From Acanthococcus lagerstroemiae (taxonomy: Eukaryota; Arthropoda; Insecta; Hemiptera; Eriococcidae), in the NCBI GenBank assembly GCA_031841125.1, contig CM063110.1:51931946-51995945 (forward strand): 64,000 bases of DNA. Reading direction: 5' to 3'. Each line of letters opens with the position of its first letter. Position 1 is the stretch's first letter. Below the pieces are notes generated by a model, which ran no database searches, was not told the origin of the DNA, and saw nothing but the letters and a program-made list of their open reading frames with translations. A program made the position numbers and the translations under genes. This document shows positions 32,010 through 42,865 of the stretch, in pieces.

Positions 32010-32755
32010 TAACTACACCAAAACAACCAGATCGACAGGGCAGGTTGTCAACCTCGCATATCAATAACTGCTGTCCATCTTATAAACGCTCGTTCGTCAG
32101 TATCACGACTTTAACGACCAGAAAACGAATTCTACTCATTATACGTTACACGATGAAAAACTCTTCCGGGCGTATATCTGTATCAACTGCGCACACTTAG
32201 AACCGACTTGTTAGAAACTGTACATGAACTGCACACACCTGTCAAACGACAACATCTTTCTGTCAAGTAAAGAATTACGAAAAAGAAAAAAAAAATAGAG
32301 AAAGGACCTTCCTAGGTCAACGAACCGCGCAGTTCGCGAGCGTAAACTTTTCTGATAAATTTTTTACACAATTTTTCAAGTACGTCTCTTTTTTATCGGC
32401 GTAAGGAAAACTTGCTAGGTAATCGAAACCGGACACGATACGAAAGTGCTGGATACCACAGACAAAGCTGTAAGTTTTCCAAATAAGGGGCACAAATTGG
32501 GAGATCTGCGTTCGCAGCCTCCATTTTCATATAGAAAAACATAAATAGTGCACCTCAAATTTCATGATTTACTGAAGCGGTTTAAGTGGCACAGCTATAG
32601 GAATCTGGGAACAACGGCTTCCTTAAATAAGTTCATCGAGTTTTCACGAAGTCTAAATACGTCTTAGAAGAGCCTCAGAGAGTCCTGAAACGGCCTGAAT
32701 GAACGAGTTTTGACGCAGGCATCGTTAGTTGTAACAAAGTCTAAATGTGTTTCAA
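32010..32755. other. No gene recognised
   Basis: Unique-looking DNA without a convincing frame or repeat. Confidence 0.4.
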
Positions 32756-33126
32756 GTGACAAAATCGTTCCAAGAGTAGAAGAGAAAACAAAAATTGAAG
32801 ATATCGGATATATTATTAAAAGGGTTAAATTTAAGTATGCAGGGCATACGGCCAGGGGGGACAAGAACAAGTAGAACCTGCTGGCAATACACTGGGTCCC
32901 AAGGAACATGAAAAGGAAGCGAAGGAGGCCACCCACAAGATGGATAGATGATATTGTGAGATATATTGGCCCTCACTGGGCTAGTAATGCCCTCGACAGG
33001 ACACTGGCAGAATGCGACAGATGCCTATGCCCAAAGGTGGTCGGAATAGACGGTGGTTTACCTAAGTATAATAAGTTACATATACACTGGTCTATTCCAA
33101 GTTGCGCAAATAAAAAATTAAATTAA
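32756..33126 (+). pseudogene. Non-LTR retrotransposon, C-terminal end of ORF2
   Basis: The reading KTKIEDIGYIIKRVKFKYAG, then HTARGDKNK, then (after a stop) HWVPRNMKRKRRRPPTRWID and DIVRYIGPHWASNAL matches the tail found after the reverse transcriptase in jockey-like ORF2 proteins (DI...KW.WAGH.AR....RGRPP.RW.DDI). The in-frame stop at about 32,873 and the lack of the polymerase domain make it a 5'-truncated, dead copy. It ends in an A/T-rich tail near 33,120. Confidence 0.75.
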
Positions 33127-33148
33127 AAATACCCAGTAAGCATATAAA

Positions 33149-33493
33149 ATGCTAAAAAGGATCGATGCTTTTGAAATGTAGTGTTATCGGAGAACGTTTC
33201 AAATCAAATGGATAGAAAATATCAGAAATGAGGACATATTGAGGCAAATAGATAGGGAAAGGGAAGTTCGAAGTATAATTGCAAAGAGAAGAGTTGAAAT
33301 GATAGGTCATAATATAAGACATCCCGGGATATTATTGTCACTGCTAGAGGGAATGGTTGAGGGAAAGAACTGGAAAGGAAGGCAAAGAACGAGCAATGAA
33401 GACCAGATCATGAAGGATGTGTACGAAGTCTAACATCTCAGAAATTAAAATTAGCACAGGAAAGAGAAAAGTGGAAAGACGCAACCTACTAGT
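33149..33493 (+). pseudogene. Non-LTR retrotransposon, C-terminal end of ORF2 (second family)
   Basis: MLKRIDAFEM, a stop where the family has Trp, then CYRRTFQIKWIENIRNEDIL, RQIDREREVRSIIAKRRVEM, IGHNIRHPGILLSLLEGM and, after a frameshift, LAQEREKWKDATY. This is the endonuclease/reverse-transcriptase tail typical of insect LINEs (AFEMWCYRRM..I.W....NE.VL...GH..RH......EGK..GKR.RGR). It is 5'-truncated. The composite element copy 1 inserted 26 bases past the last recognisable codon. Confidence 0.8.
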
Positions 33494-34204
33494 CGAGAGA
33501 CTAAAGAATGTATCACCGTCAGGGACGAAACTATAAGGAGGTGTGGGGGTTGAAACCCCCCCCCACCACAATAATTTGGCAGTCGGCAAATTTTAAGACT
33601 GTTCATTTGAATTTTCAATTTTTATGCATGTTTGTTTGTTTATTTATTTTCATTTTCACTTAAAAAATATTTCGATTACAAAATTGGCAAATTTTTAATT
33701 TTTTACTCTTAGTTTTCAAAAAATATTTGTCGGCAAATTTTTCTTATCCATCTTTCCAAACTGAAAGTCGAATTTCGTTTCTGAAAATGGAGTACCCTGG
33801 ACCCCTGTTAGAGACTAGTCAGTCAAAAGCAGAAGGTTTCAAGCTGAGTATCTAACGTTATTTGAAAGGTTGAAACAAAGCTGAAATGTGGAAGACATTT
33901 AGAAAATCTGAAAGTCGGTAGCAAACGTTGAATTTAAAATTTCAATAACTATTCGGACTGCCAGCGCGAAAGAGCCGCCCTCGATAATTTTAGGCACGTG
34001 AAAAAAAAAGGACTATTGAAACCCTACATATCAGATTGAAATGAAAATGGTCTCAATAGAAGGAAAATTTTATGTACTATAAATTTTGTCCTAATCATTT
34101 TTTCGATAAACGCTTTCGTTTTCATAATATTTCGAGATTTCTTCGCATTCCTGTAAATGAAATATTCCCCTCGATCAGGGTTACATTCTGTAATGTAGTT
34201 ATTC

Positions 34205-35232
34205 ATTCTCTTCCTCACTTCGTCACTCACTCAATCAGTCAGTGATTCACTCACTCAATCAGTCAATGATTCACTCACTCAATCAATCATTCGCTTGCTT
34301 ATTTAGTGATTCACTCAGTTAATCAATCACTTACTCAGTGATTCAGTGATTCACTCACTTACTTAGTCATTCACTCATTCTTTAATTTAGTAATTAATTC
34401 ACTTCCTCACTCCATCACTCAGTCACTCACTTACTTATTTAGTAATTCAATTACATACTCAGTTAGTCATTCATTCTCTAATTCAGATATTCATTCACTT
34501 CGTCACTCCGTCATTCACTGAGTCAGTGATTCACTCACTCACTCAGTCATTTGCTCACTTATTTTGTGATTCACTCAGTCATTCGCTTATACTTATTCAG
34601 TTATTCACACAGTTAATCAATCACTTACTCAGTGACTCAGTAATTCACTCAGTCACGCGCTTATTTATTGAGTTATTCACTCAGTCACGCGCTTATGTAT
34701 TGAGTTATTCACTCAGTCACTCCATCACTCACTCAATCGCTAACTCAGTGACTCAGTGATTCACCCAGTTACTTGCTTACTTATTCAGTTATTCACACAG
34801 TTACCCAATCACTTACTCAGTGACTCAATGATTCACTCCGTCACACGCTTATTTATTGAGTTATTCACTCAGTAACTCCGTCACCCACGCAGTTACTCAG
34901 TCACTTACTCAATGAGTCAGTGATTCACTCATTCGCTCAGTCACTCAGTGATTCAGTCACAATCACTTATTCAATGGCTCAATAATTCACTTAGTCACAC
35001 GCTTATTTATTGATTTATTCACTCAGTTCCTCCGCCTCTCACTCAATGAGTTAGTGATTCACTCACTCACTTGGTGACTCAGTGATTCACCCAGTTACTT
35101 GCTTACTTATTTCAGTTATTCACACGGTTACTCAATCACTTACTCAGTGACTCAGTGATGCACTCAGTCACTCGCGTACTCATTTAGTGATTCACTCAGT
35201 AACTGACTCACTTACTTAGTTATTCACTCATT
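34205..35232. repeat. Degenerate CACTCA / AGTGATTCACTC array in copy 1
   Basis: About 1 kb of 4-base-phased units (ACTC, AGTC, ATTC, AATC) in irregular order. Longer phrases such as TTACTCAGTGACTCAGTGAT recur. The frames coding H-S-L-T-Q repeats are artefacts. Confidence 0.95.
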
Positions 35233-35591
35233 CTGTAATGTAGTTATTATTTTTCCCATAAGAACGAAAGGGAATTTTGTATTTTTATTTTATTTTATTT
35301 ATGTATTTGATTTGATTTTATTGGAATCAATTTAGAAGAAGAATCAGAGGAAATTCAGAAAGAAAGATCACCAAGAGTAAGCAACGACCACCTCAATGTG
35401 TAAAGGAAGTTTTGTGTTCCTCTCGAGTATTCCTAACATCCTTCCACCTTACCCTCCCAGAATAGGGTATGCTCATGTGCGCAAATGTGAGTGCTTGGGG
35501 GATAAGGTTCCAATCTCTATTTGCAGGGACGAAACTATGGGGAGGGAGGGGGTGAAACACCCCCAATAATTAGGCAGTCAGCAAATTTTGA

Positions 35592-36882
35592 GGAAGAAAG
35601 TAAATGCACACACTTTCCAGCGGAGGGGTTTTTTCCTACTTTGGAAACCACATGTGAAAATTGTAAATGGCACATACTGTGAAAAGACGGAGGTATAAGT
35701 ACAACGAAAGTGTGAATTGCACACACGTATAAAAGGTCGGCAGCGAAACATGAATTGTTAATTGCACACAGTACGAGAAAAAGCTATAAGTCATTTTCAT
35801 TTATCATGTTGACAAGAACGGCGATGTTCTCTGATCTTCTTCAGCGTATGGATTTCTTTGTAGTTATAATGCCTGCTGCTTATACTTTCTGGTGAGTTAC
35901 TACAGACTTTGTAGAAATATTTTAGGATCTTGTTGGAAAGACCATTCGTAGATACTGTCTCATGGTTCCCTTTCCTCCATGGAAAAACAATGATCTGCGA
36001 TCTAAAGGTATTTCAAAACGTTCAAATTACCTCCCTATCTTACCAGAGATGTCAACTCCCGTTCGCGAACGGAGCACCTCCACAAACGAAAACAAAGTGA
36101 ACGCGTTGTTCTTCTCACATGAACAAGAAAGGGTAGGGACGCGTTCGTATCCTTTCCAGAATGAGAACTCAGAGAACGGAGAGAGGAATGACTACAGTCA
36201 GAGATGTCAAATGTCAACTCCCGTTCGCGAACGGGAACGCGTTCACAAACGAAGCACCTCCACAAACGAGAACGAAGTGAACGCGTTCTTCTTCTCACAT
36301 GAACGAGAACGGATGTGAACGCGTTCATATTTTTGGGGAACGCTGACATCTCTGTTTCCTTCAAGAATACACAGATGGATATTTCAGAAGCATAATATAT
36401 GCAGATATGGATATTTCAACGGTACGACAGTATACGTGTGGATATTTTGAAATTGTAACCTTTATTGTTTAGTAATGGAGAACTCGGCGGAATTGAGAGG
36501 TTAGTTATCTCAGGAAATTTAATTTCCCTTCAAATCCCTCACTTCCTCTCGTGGAAAAGTAACGCATACTATGGATCTGCTTACGTTTTATTTCAAAATG
36601 TATTGCTAGACTTCTGCGGCTCTAGTGTTTGAGATTTGAAGCCTTCTTTCCAGAAATATGGATGCGCCAATCTCGTACATGGGTGTGCAATTCACACTTT
36701 TTCTGATCCCACATTTTATTTCTGTATGGGTGCAATAAATTTACAATTTCAATGCTTAATCTGATTTTTGCCACTGTGTGCCATTTACAATTTTTCTATC
36801 TGAAAATTTAATTATTTGGATGTGCAGTTTACATATCGTTTTCTTTACCTGACTACCCAGTGTGTGCAGTTTACATGCGCCC
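35592..36882. mobile_element. 1.29 kb element nested in copy 1's A' repeat
   Basis: Perfect 8 bp target duplication AATTTTGA at 35,584-35,591 and 36,883-36,890. The ends carry several subterminal inverted motifs: GTAAATGCACACAC, AAATGGCACATA and GTGTGAATTGCACAC on the left, each with its complement on the right (GTGTGCAATTCACAC, TGTGTGCCATTTAC, GTGTGTGCAGTTTAC). The family is not named; 8 bp duplications fit hAT or P. No coding capacity. Confidence 0.85.
36044..36354. mobile_element. MITE with CAGAGATGTCA termini, third nesting level
   Basis: CAGAGATGTCAACTCCC at the left and TGACATCTCTG at the right. The palindrome CCGTTCGCGAACGG occurs at about 36,058 and 36,220, and a second CAGAGATGTCAAATGTCAAC at about 36,199 shows that one end was duplicated internally. 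The flanking octamers agree in only 5 of 8 bases, so the target duplication is uncertain. Confidence 0.7.
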
Positions 36883-37130
36883 AATTTTGAAACTGTTTAT
36901 TTGAATTTTTTATTTACTATTAACGTTTGTTTGTTTGTTTGTTTATTATTATTTTTCTTAATTAAAAAATATTTTGATTAAAAAATCGGCGAATTTTCAA
37001 ATTTTTATGAAATTTTGTCGGCAAATTTTTAAGTAAAAGAAAATATTTGTCGGCAAATTTTCCTTCTCCCCCCCCCCAAAAAAAAAACAACAAAAAACAA
37101 ACAACAACTGAAAGTCAGGTTTCGCCTCTG

Positions 37131-38827
37131 ATCATCATCATCAAATAAGTTTCTTTTCCTGAAGTGAGGGTGATATAATTATTATTTCCCTGTCCGGAAT
37201 TCTTCACTTTGCCTTTTCAGCAAAATGAGGTGCACCCGTCTCTACGTCTCCGGCTAATTTTCGATTTTAGCATCCAACGCGGAGTACTTCGTGTACTTAT
37301 TACGACTGCAAATGAAAAGTGAGCTAGAAAAAGAGAGACGATATTACGTTTCGCGAAGACTATAATTGAAACTGGTAATATGACGTTTCTGAAACTGTTC
37401 GTCAGAAAGGTGACTGCATTCGGTATTTATATTTGAAGAACTTAATTAGCTGTAATAAGTGAAGCTGCGTCTCGTTTCATAAGGGCCGCTCATTCGAGGA
37501 TGTGTATACACCGTGCACAGCTCACGGGTACCTAGGACGCTGAAAAATATAAATACGCTCGCAGAAAGCGAACTGAACGTTAAATGTTTTTCCTTCATTT
37601 GACCCTCCGAATTTGGAATTCCGAATTGCATTCTACCAGCTCGGCGAGTATCAGTTTCCGTTTCCACCAGCAGCTAATTTTTCACTATCACGTAGCTAGA
37701 TAGGTAGGATGGTATATAGTTGGCGTAGAACTTCGTGCGCTATACGCGCTTCTACACAGAAATTCGAATTATTCTCCCATTCAAAGCGTTCCCAATTATT
37801 TCGGAATGTTCGAAACGTATCGCAGAGTGAACTTCTTGGTCCAGCAATCTGCTCGCAGTACTTCCTCGTATCCGCAAACCGTGAGATGAAACAATAGGTG
37901 TCCGAATTGGTCGATGGCCGAACTGCCAACTCCTGCACCCTCGCTCGGCTCTCTTTCTGTTCGGCTAATCGTTTCGACCATTGGGCAAGAGTAAAAAAAA
38001 AAAAATCGACGCGAACGAGTCGAGTTCAATGCACCTAATGAACGCGGCATTATCGTCGTTATTAATGGTTTTCTGGTACACGCATAAATAAGTCTCTTCG
38101 CCGTTCACTGTTCGTCCTCGTCGGTCTACCTCTTCCAAACAGATTCGTATTCGGAGATCAGGAAGGGCGGATTAGGCAGATGCGACGTCGTCTGCAGGAT
38201 ACAACAACAAACCAGAGAGAGAGATGAAGTGATGGAGATAAGCTCAGGGAGGGAAAAAAAAACAGAAGACGAGGGCATTGATACGAGGGCCAGCGTTGAC
38301 GAAGTGGTTGTTTTTGAATTGAGGAAAAATCAAAACATTCGCGTTGGGAACGTATTGAAGAAGAAGAAGGGAAAAAAAACCGAAAGGGGTTGACCCACTC
38401 GTGTCCCGAGGGATGTATATTTTTTCCGAACTCCCGTCAAACGACCCATCGATCATGGCAGCTCGTGGCCGCGGCCGCGCCACCCGTCCTTATCGCTGTT
38501 GGTCCCGCTAATGACCTAATTGCCGAGCGTGAGTGTAGCACGTGAATCGTATTTAGGAATAATGGCGAATCGAGTCGAAGTCCGGGATTTACGCGGAATT
38601 TTTGACGATGCGAGAACTCTCTCGAGTTGTATTATTCAACGGGGGATGGCATTCGAAAGGGTGGCTTTCATGACAGTGCGCACGATATAGTCTACCTTCG
38701 TAATCGAATTAATACCGTAAATTAATATTAACCGCAGTTGTTGAATAAGAGCGGCTTGAGAATCACTATCACGTCGAGAACGAAATTAGCGCGCGAACGG
38801 CGGCAGCCCAGCGGCGGGTAGATGAAA
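37131..38827. other. No gene recognised
   Basis: Comparatively GC-rich, apparently single-copy DNA with no terminal repeats or protein matches I can see. Short frames at 37,446-38,050 have no recognisable domain. If the window holds host regulatory DNA, this stretch is a candidate. Confidence 0.35.
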
Positions 38828-39035
38828 AGCTTGAGGACGAGCGAACGGATTGGTCGCGCGATCGCAGCGAGGGTGCCAGAATCTACTTTAGATTTCAAAC
38901 ACTAAGAAAAACGAAGCCAAGTCAGCGTGGGCGATGGAGCCAGAGGTATACCGAAGAGACATTGTGAGGGAGCCGACATTTCTCCGAAGGAAGTCTTATT
39001 TCGCAAGCCGAACCAGAAAACAAACATCTTAGGTT

Positions 39036-41156
39036 CAGGGGCGAAACTATAGGGGGTGTGGGAGGTCGAAACCCCTCACCCCAATAATTTGGCAGTCGGC
39101 AAATTTTGAGGCTGTTCATTTGAATTTTCAGTTTTTATGCATGTTTGTTTGTTTCTTTATTTTCTTTTTCATTTAAACAATATTTTGATTAAAAAATTGG
39201 CGAACTTTTAATTTTTTAAACATTTTGTCGGCGAATTTTTAGTTTTCAAAAATATTTGTCGACAAATTTTTCTTCTCCATCTTTCCAAACTGAAAGTCAA
39301 ATTTCGTTTCTGAGAATGGAGTACCCTGGACCCATGTTTGAGACTATAGTCAGTCAAAAGCAGAAGGTTTCAAGCTGAGTATCGAACGTTATTTGAAAGG
39401 TTGAAACAAAGCTGAAATGTGGAAGACATTTCGAAAATCTGAAAGTCGGTAGCAAACGTTGAATTTACAATTTCAATGACTATTCGGACTGCTAGTGCAG
39501 AAGAATCGTCCTCTATAATTTTAGGCACGTGAAAGAAAAAAAGGAACTATTGAAACCCTACATATTTTACAAAAAATTCATCAGATTGAAATGAAAATAG
39601 TCTCAATGGAAGGAAAATGTTATGTACTATAAATTTTGTCCTAATCATTTTTTCGATAAACGCTTTCGTTTTCATAATATTTTGAAATTTCTTCGTATTC
39701 CTGTAAATGAAATATTCCCCACGATCAGGGTTACATTCTGTAATGTAGTTATTCATTCTTTTCCTCACTTCGTCACTCACTCAATCAGTCAGTGATTCAC
39801 TCAATCAATCAATCATTCGCTTGCTTATTTAGTGATTCACTCAGTTAATCAATCACTTACTAAGTGATTCAGTGATTCACTCACTTACTTGGTCATTCAC
39901 TCATTCTCTAATTTAGTAATTCATTCACTTCCTCACTCCATCACTCAGTCAATAAGTCAGTGATTCACTCAGTCACTCACTTACTTATTTAGTAATTCAC
40001 TCACGTACTCAGTTATTCATTCATTCTCTCATTCAGATATTCATTCACTTCATCGCTCCGTCACTCACTAAGTCAGTGATTCACTCACTCACTCAGTCAT
40101 TCGCTTGCTTATTTTGTGATTCACTTAGTCACTCGCTTATACTTATTCAGTTATTCACACAGTTACTCAATCACTTACTCAGTGACTCAGTGATTCACTC
40201 AGTCACACGCTTATTTATTGAGTTATTCACTCAGTCACTCCGTCACTCACTCAATCACTTACTCAGTGACTCGATGATTCACCCAGTTCCTTGCTTACTT
40301 ATTCAGTTATTCACACAGTTACCCCAATCACTTACTCAGTGAGTCAATGATTCACTCAGTCACATGCTTATTTATTGAGTTATTCACTCAGTTACTCCGT
40401 CACCCACGCAGTTACTCAGTCACTCACTCAATGAGTCAGTGATTCACTCACGCACTCACTCACTCAGTGATTCAGTGATTCACCCAGTTACTTGCTTACT
40501 TATTCAGTTATTCATACGGTTACCCAATCACTTACTCAGTGACTCAGTGATGCACTCAGTCACTCGCGTACTCATTTAGTGATTCACTCGGTTACTTACT
40601 CACTTACTTAGTTATTCACTCATTCTGTAATGTAGTTCTAAAAACTTCACCTTTTGGTCGCAAATAAGAATAGTCGATACTAGTGCTGTATGACCCGAAT
40701 AAGGGGGAAATTTAGTCTGGAACAAAAGTTAAAACTCCATGTATTTTTCCCATATGAACGAAAGGGAACTTCTGGCACGGATTCCCCTAATCCAATCGAC
40801 AGGAAACTTTGAATTTCTATTTTATTTTATTTATTTTATTTTATTTTATTGGAATCAATTCAGGAGAGGAATCAGAGGAAATTAAAAAAAAATATCACCA
40901 AGAGTAGACAATGACCACCTCAATGTCTAAAGGAAATTGCGTGTTCCTCTCGAGTATTCCTAACATCCTCCCACCTTACCCTCCAAGAATAGGGTATGCT
41001 CATGTGCGCAAATGTGAGTGCTTGGGGGATATGGTTCCAATCTGCATTTGCAGGGACGAAACTATGGGGGGGGGGGTGAAACCCCCAATAATTAGGCGGT
41101 CAGCAAATTTTGAAACTGGTTATTTGATAATTTCATTTTCTAAGAACGTTTGTTTG

Positions 41157-41189
<33 letters not shown>

Positions 41190-41345
41190 TTTTAAATTAA
41201 AAAATATTTTGATTGAAAAAATCGGCGAATTTTCAAATTTTTAGAAAATTTTGTCGGCCAATTTCTGGGTAAAAGAAAATATTTGTCAGCTAATTTTCTT
41301 TCTCCACCCCCCCTTCCCCCACCTGAAAGTCAAGTTTCGACTCTG
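39036..41345 (+). mobile_element. Composite hAT-type element, copy 2, intact, 2,310 bp
   Basis: CAGGGGCGAAACTATAGG at the left and GTCAAGTTTCGACTCTG at the right, with a perfect 8 bp target duplication CTTAGGTT on both sides. A is 39,036-39,312, B is 39,313-41,050, A' is 41,051-41,345. A and A' lie in direct orientation, and each has TIR-like ends: A closes with AATTTCGTTTCTG and A' opens with CAGGGACGAAACT. The target duplication surrounds the whole A-B-A', so the unit transposed as one piece. No protein is encoded; mobilisation by a hAT transposase in trans is inferred from the CAG ends and 8 bp duplication. Confidence 0.93.
39760..40625. repeat. Degenerate CACTCA array in copy 2
   Basis: Same array as in copy 1, with a different length and unit order. 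Confidence 0.95.
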
Positions 41346-41765
41346 CTTAGGTTTCCCAATTGAGGGCTTCTGATTTTCTAATTAAGACCGATTCTCACAT
41401 TTTTTTGGTGGTTGGAGTTCGGCTCTTTTTGACACAGATATTTGTCTAATGGTTCGCCCCAGTATCTATGAAAAGTTTAAGGACGAGTGGACGGATTGGT
41501 TACGCGATCGCAGCGAGGGTGCCAGAATCTACTTTATATTTCAAACACTACGAAATACGAAGCCAAGTCAGCGTCGGCGATCGAACCAGAAGTATACCGA
41601 GGAGCAATTATGGGAGGGCCGAAATTTCTCCAAGGGAAGCTCTATTTCGCAAGCCGAACTGAGGAAACAAACATCTTAGGTCTCCCAATTGAGGGCTACT
41701 GATTTTCGAATTAAAACCGATTCTCATACTTTTTTGGTGGTTGGAGTTTGGCTCCTTTTGACCAG

Positions 41766-42341
41766 AGGCGTCGCTGGTTTTTTTTGTGGGAGGGGGAGGG
41801 GTAATTTTTTAGTAGTGTTGACCTACATTCATCGGCGTTGGTGGATTTTTTTTGGGGGGGGGTGGGGAGGGGTGTAGTATGTTGTACTGAAGTGTCTAAC
41901 AGTCAAGTTATTTATTTTCAGTCACGGTCATTTACAAATTGAAGAATCAGCAAATTATACTTTGAAAGAAAAAACAAAGAATTTAGAATTGGAAAATTCT
42001 ATTAATGACCAGGGCTGCAATGCGAATGAATATATTTATCTACGGCGTATAGAAACATCTTCAGGAATCACGGAATTCTGAGTCAAGTTAGCAGCACTCC
42101 ATCCTGCATATTCCACATATTTTGGCATTTACCGCATATTTTGCACCAATTCTGCTTTCAATTTTATCCCCCAAAAAGTTTACCGACTTCTTTTTTTTTT
42201 AGTTTTGAGAATGATGACCGACTCAAAAAAAATAATTGAGAAGACTTAATGGTTAATGAATCAGTAGAAAAACTTTTAGAAAAATAATAATAATAATAAT
42301 AATAATATAAGCTGAAATACATATGAGAAACAAACGATGGC
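41766..42341. other. No gene; possible hAT terminus and (TAA)n
   Basis: CAGAGGCGTCGCTGG at 41,763 resembles a hAT terminus without a visible partner. G-runs occur at about 41,790-41,870, and a (TAA)8 microsatellite at 42,283-42,306. Confidence 0.4.
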
Positions 42342-42620
42342 AACATTCGAGTTCGCGTTTCGGAAGATGGCAGGGCAATAGCTGTATATAACGAGGAGGA
42401 CCTAGAGAACATAATCGGAATGCAGGACAGGGGAGACACAAACGAATGCGATGCCACCAACAAACCAGGGACACCGAATCAGACAGCGGAGGACTGGAGA
42501 AAGTCAGGGACAGCAACTCCAGTCAAAGGGAAAGAAAACGAAATATGGTGCAGGTCAGCGAGGTCTGGAGGATTTTGTCAGCAGATACCCGGCAAGGACG
42601 AATCGTCATCAGAAAATTAA
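42342..42620 (+). pseudogene. Non-LTR retrotransposon ORF1-like fragment
   Basis: Open frame upstream of and through the ATG at 42,420: NIRVRVSEDGRAIAVYNEED, LENIIGMQDRGDTNE, then a polar, low-complexity end. It directly precedes a frame that begins like a LINE endonuclease, which is the only reason to call it ORF1; no zinc knuckle or other domain is seen. A shifted frame (VQVSEVWRILSADTRQGR) overlaps it. Confidence 0.4.
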
Positions 42621-42681
42621 AGGAAATGATCACCAAACAGTCAGTAGTAATTTAAGTAGTAATTTAAAAATGAACTAACAA

Positions 42682-42861
42682 ATGTTATATAGGGCTCACG
42701 TAACGGAACTCCATCACCCAGAAAGCATGGCAGGCGAGGGTGAACATACCAATATTCCTGTACGCGCACAAACCGTCCAAAAAAGGGAAAAAACAAAAGA
42801 AAAAGTTGAAAAAATTAAAAATCTGAACATCAAAGTGGGCACTTTAAATGTAAGAACGTTT
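42682..42861 (+). pseudogene. Non-LTR retrotransposon ORF2, first residues of endonuclease
   Basis: The frame contains EKVEKIKNLNIKVGTLNVRT, matching the first strand of the apurinic-like endonuclease of LINE ORF2 (L.IGTLNVRTL). The match ends abruptly at about 42,861. The following bases are the reverse complement of the end of a reverse transcriptase, so only the domain's first ~10 residues remain. Confidence 0.65.
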
Positions 42862-42865
42862 ATAG

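Larger units (their letters stand above)
33520..37130 (+). mobile_element. Composite hAT-type element, copy 1 (A 33,520-33,783; A' 35,524-37,130)
   Basis: Starts CAGGGACGAAACTATAAGG and ends GTCAGGTTTCGCCTCTG, an inverted terminal repeat. Flanks ATCACCGT and ATCATCAT agree in 6 of 8 bases, and the two differences are transitions, as expected for an old target duplication. A and A' are direct repeats sharing AATAATT(T)GGCAGTC(G)GCAAATTTTGA. B (33,784-35,523) holds a CACTCA-type array. A' is enlarged by a 1.29 kb insertion. No transposase is encoded. Confidence 0.85.
38828..41765. repeat. ~0.3 kb tandem duplication split by composite copy 2
   Basis: Unit 1 is 38,828-39,035 plus 41,346-41,460. 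Unit 2 is 41,461-41,765. Shared phrases: GATCGCAGCGAGGGTGCCAG, ACAAACATCTTAGGT, TCCCAATTGAGGGCT and TTTTTTGGTGGTTGGAGTT. Copy 2 landed inside CTTAGGTT of unit 1, and unit 2 preserves the nearly intact empty site (CTTAGGTC). A 76-codon frame in unit 2 (KFKDEWTDWLRDRSEG...) is not conserved in unit 1. Confidence 0.85.

Noticed and set aside
34526..34759. Open frames with H-S-L-T-Q repeats (also 40,076-40,342 and 52,078-52,329)
   Set aside because: They are translations of the CACTCA-type array and change with array length between copies.
36044..36354. Confident target duplication for the CAGAGATGTCA MITE
   Set aside because: Flanking octamers TATCTTAC and TTTCCTTC agree at only five positions, not enough to claim it.
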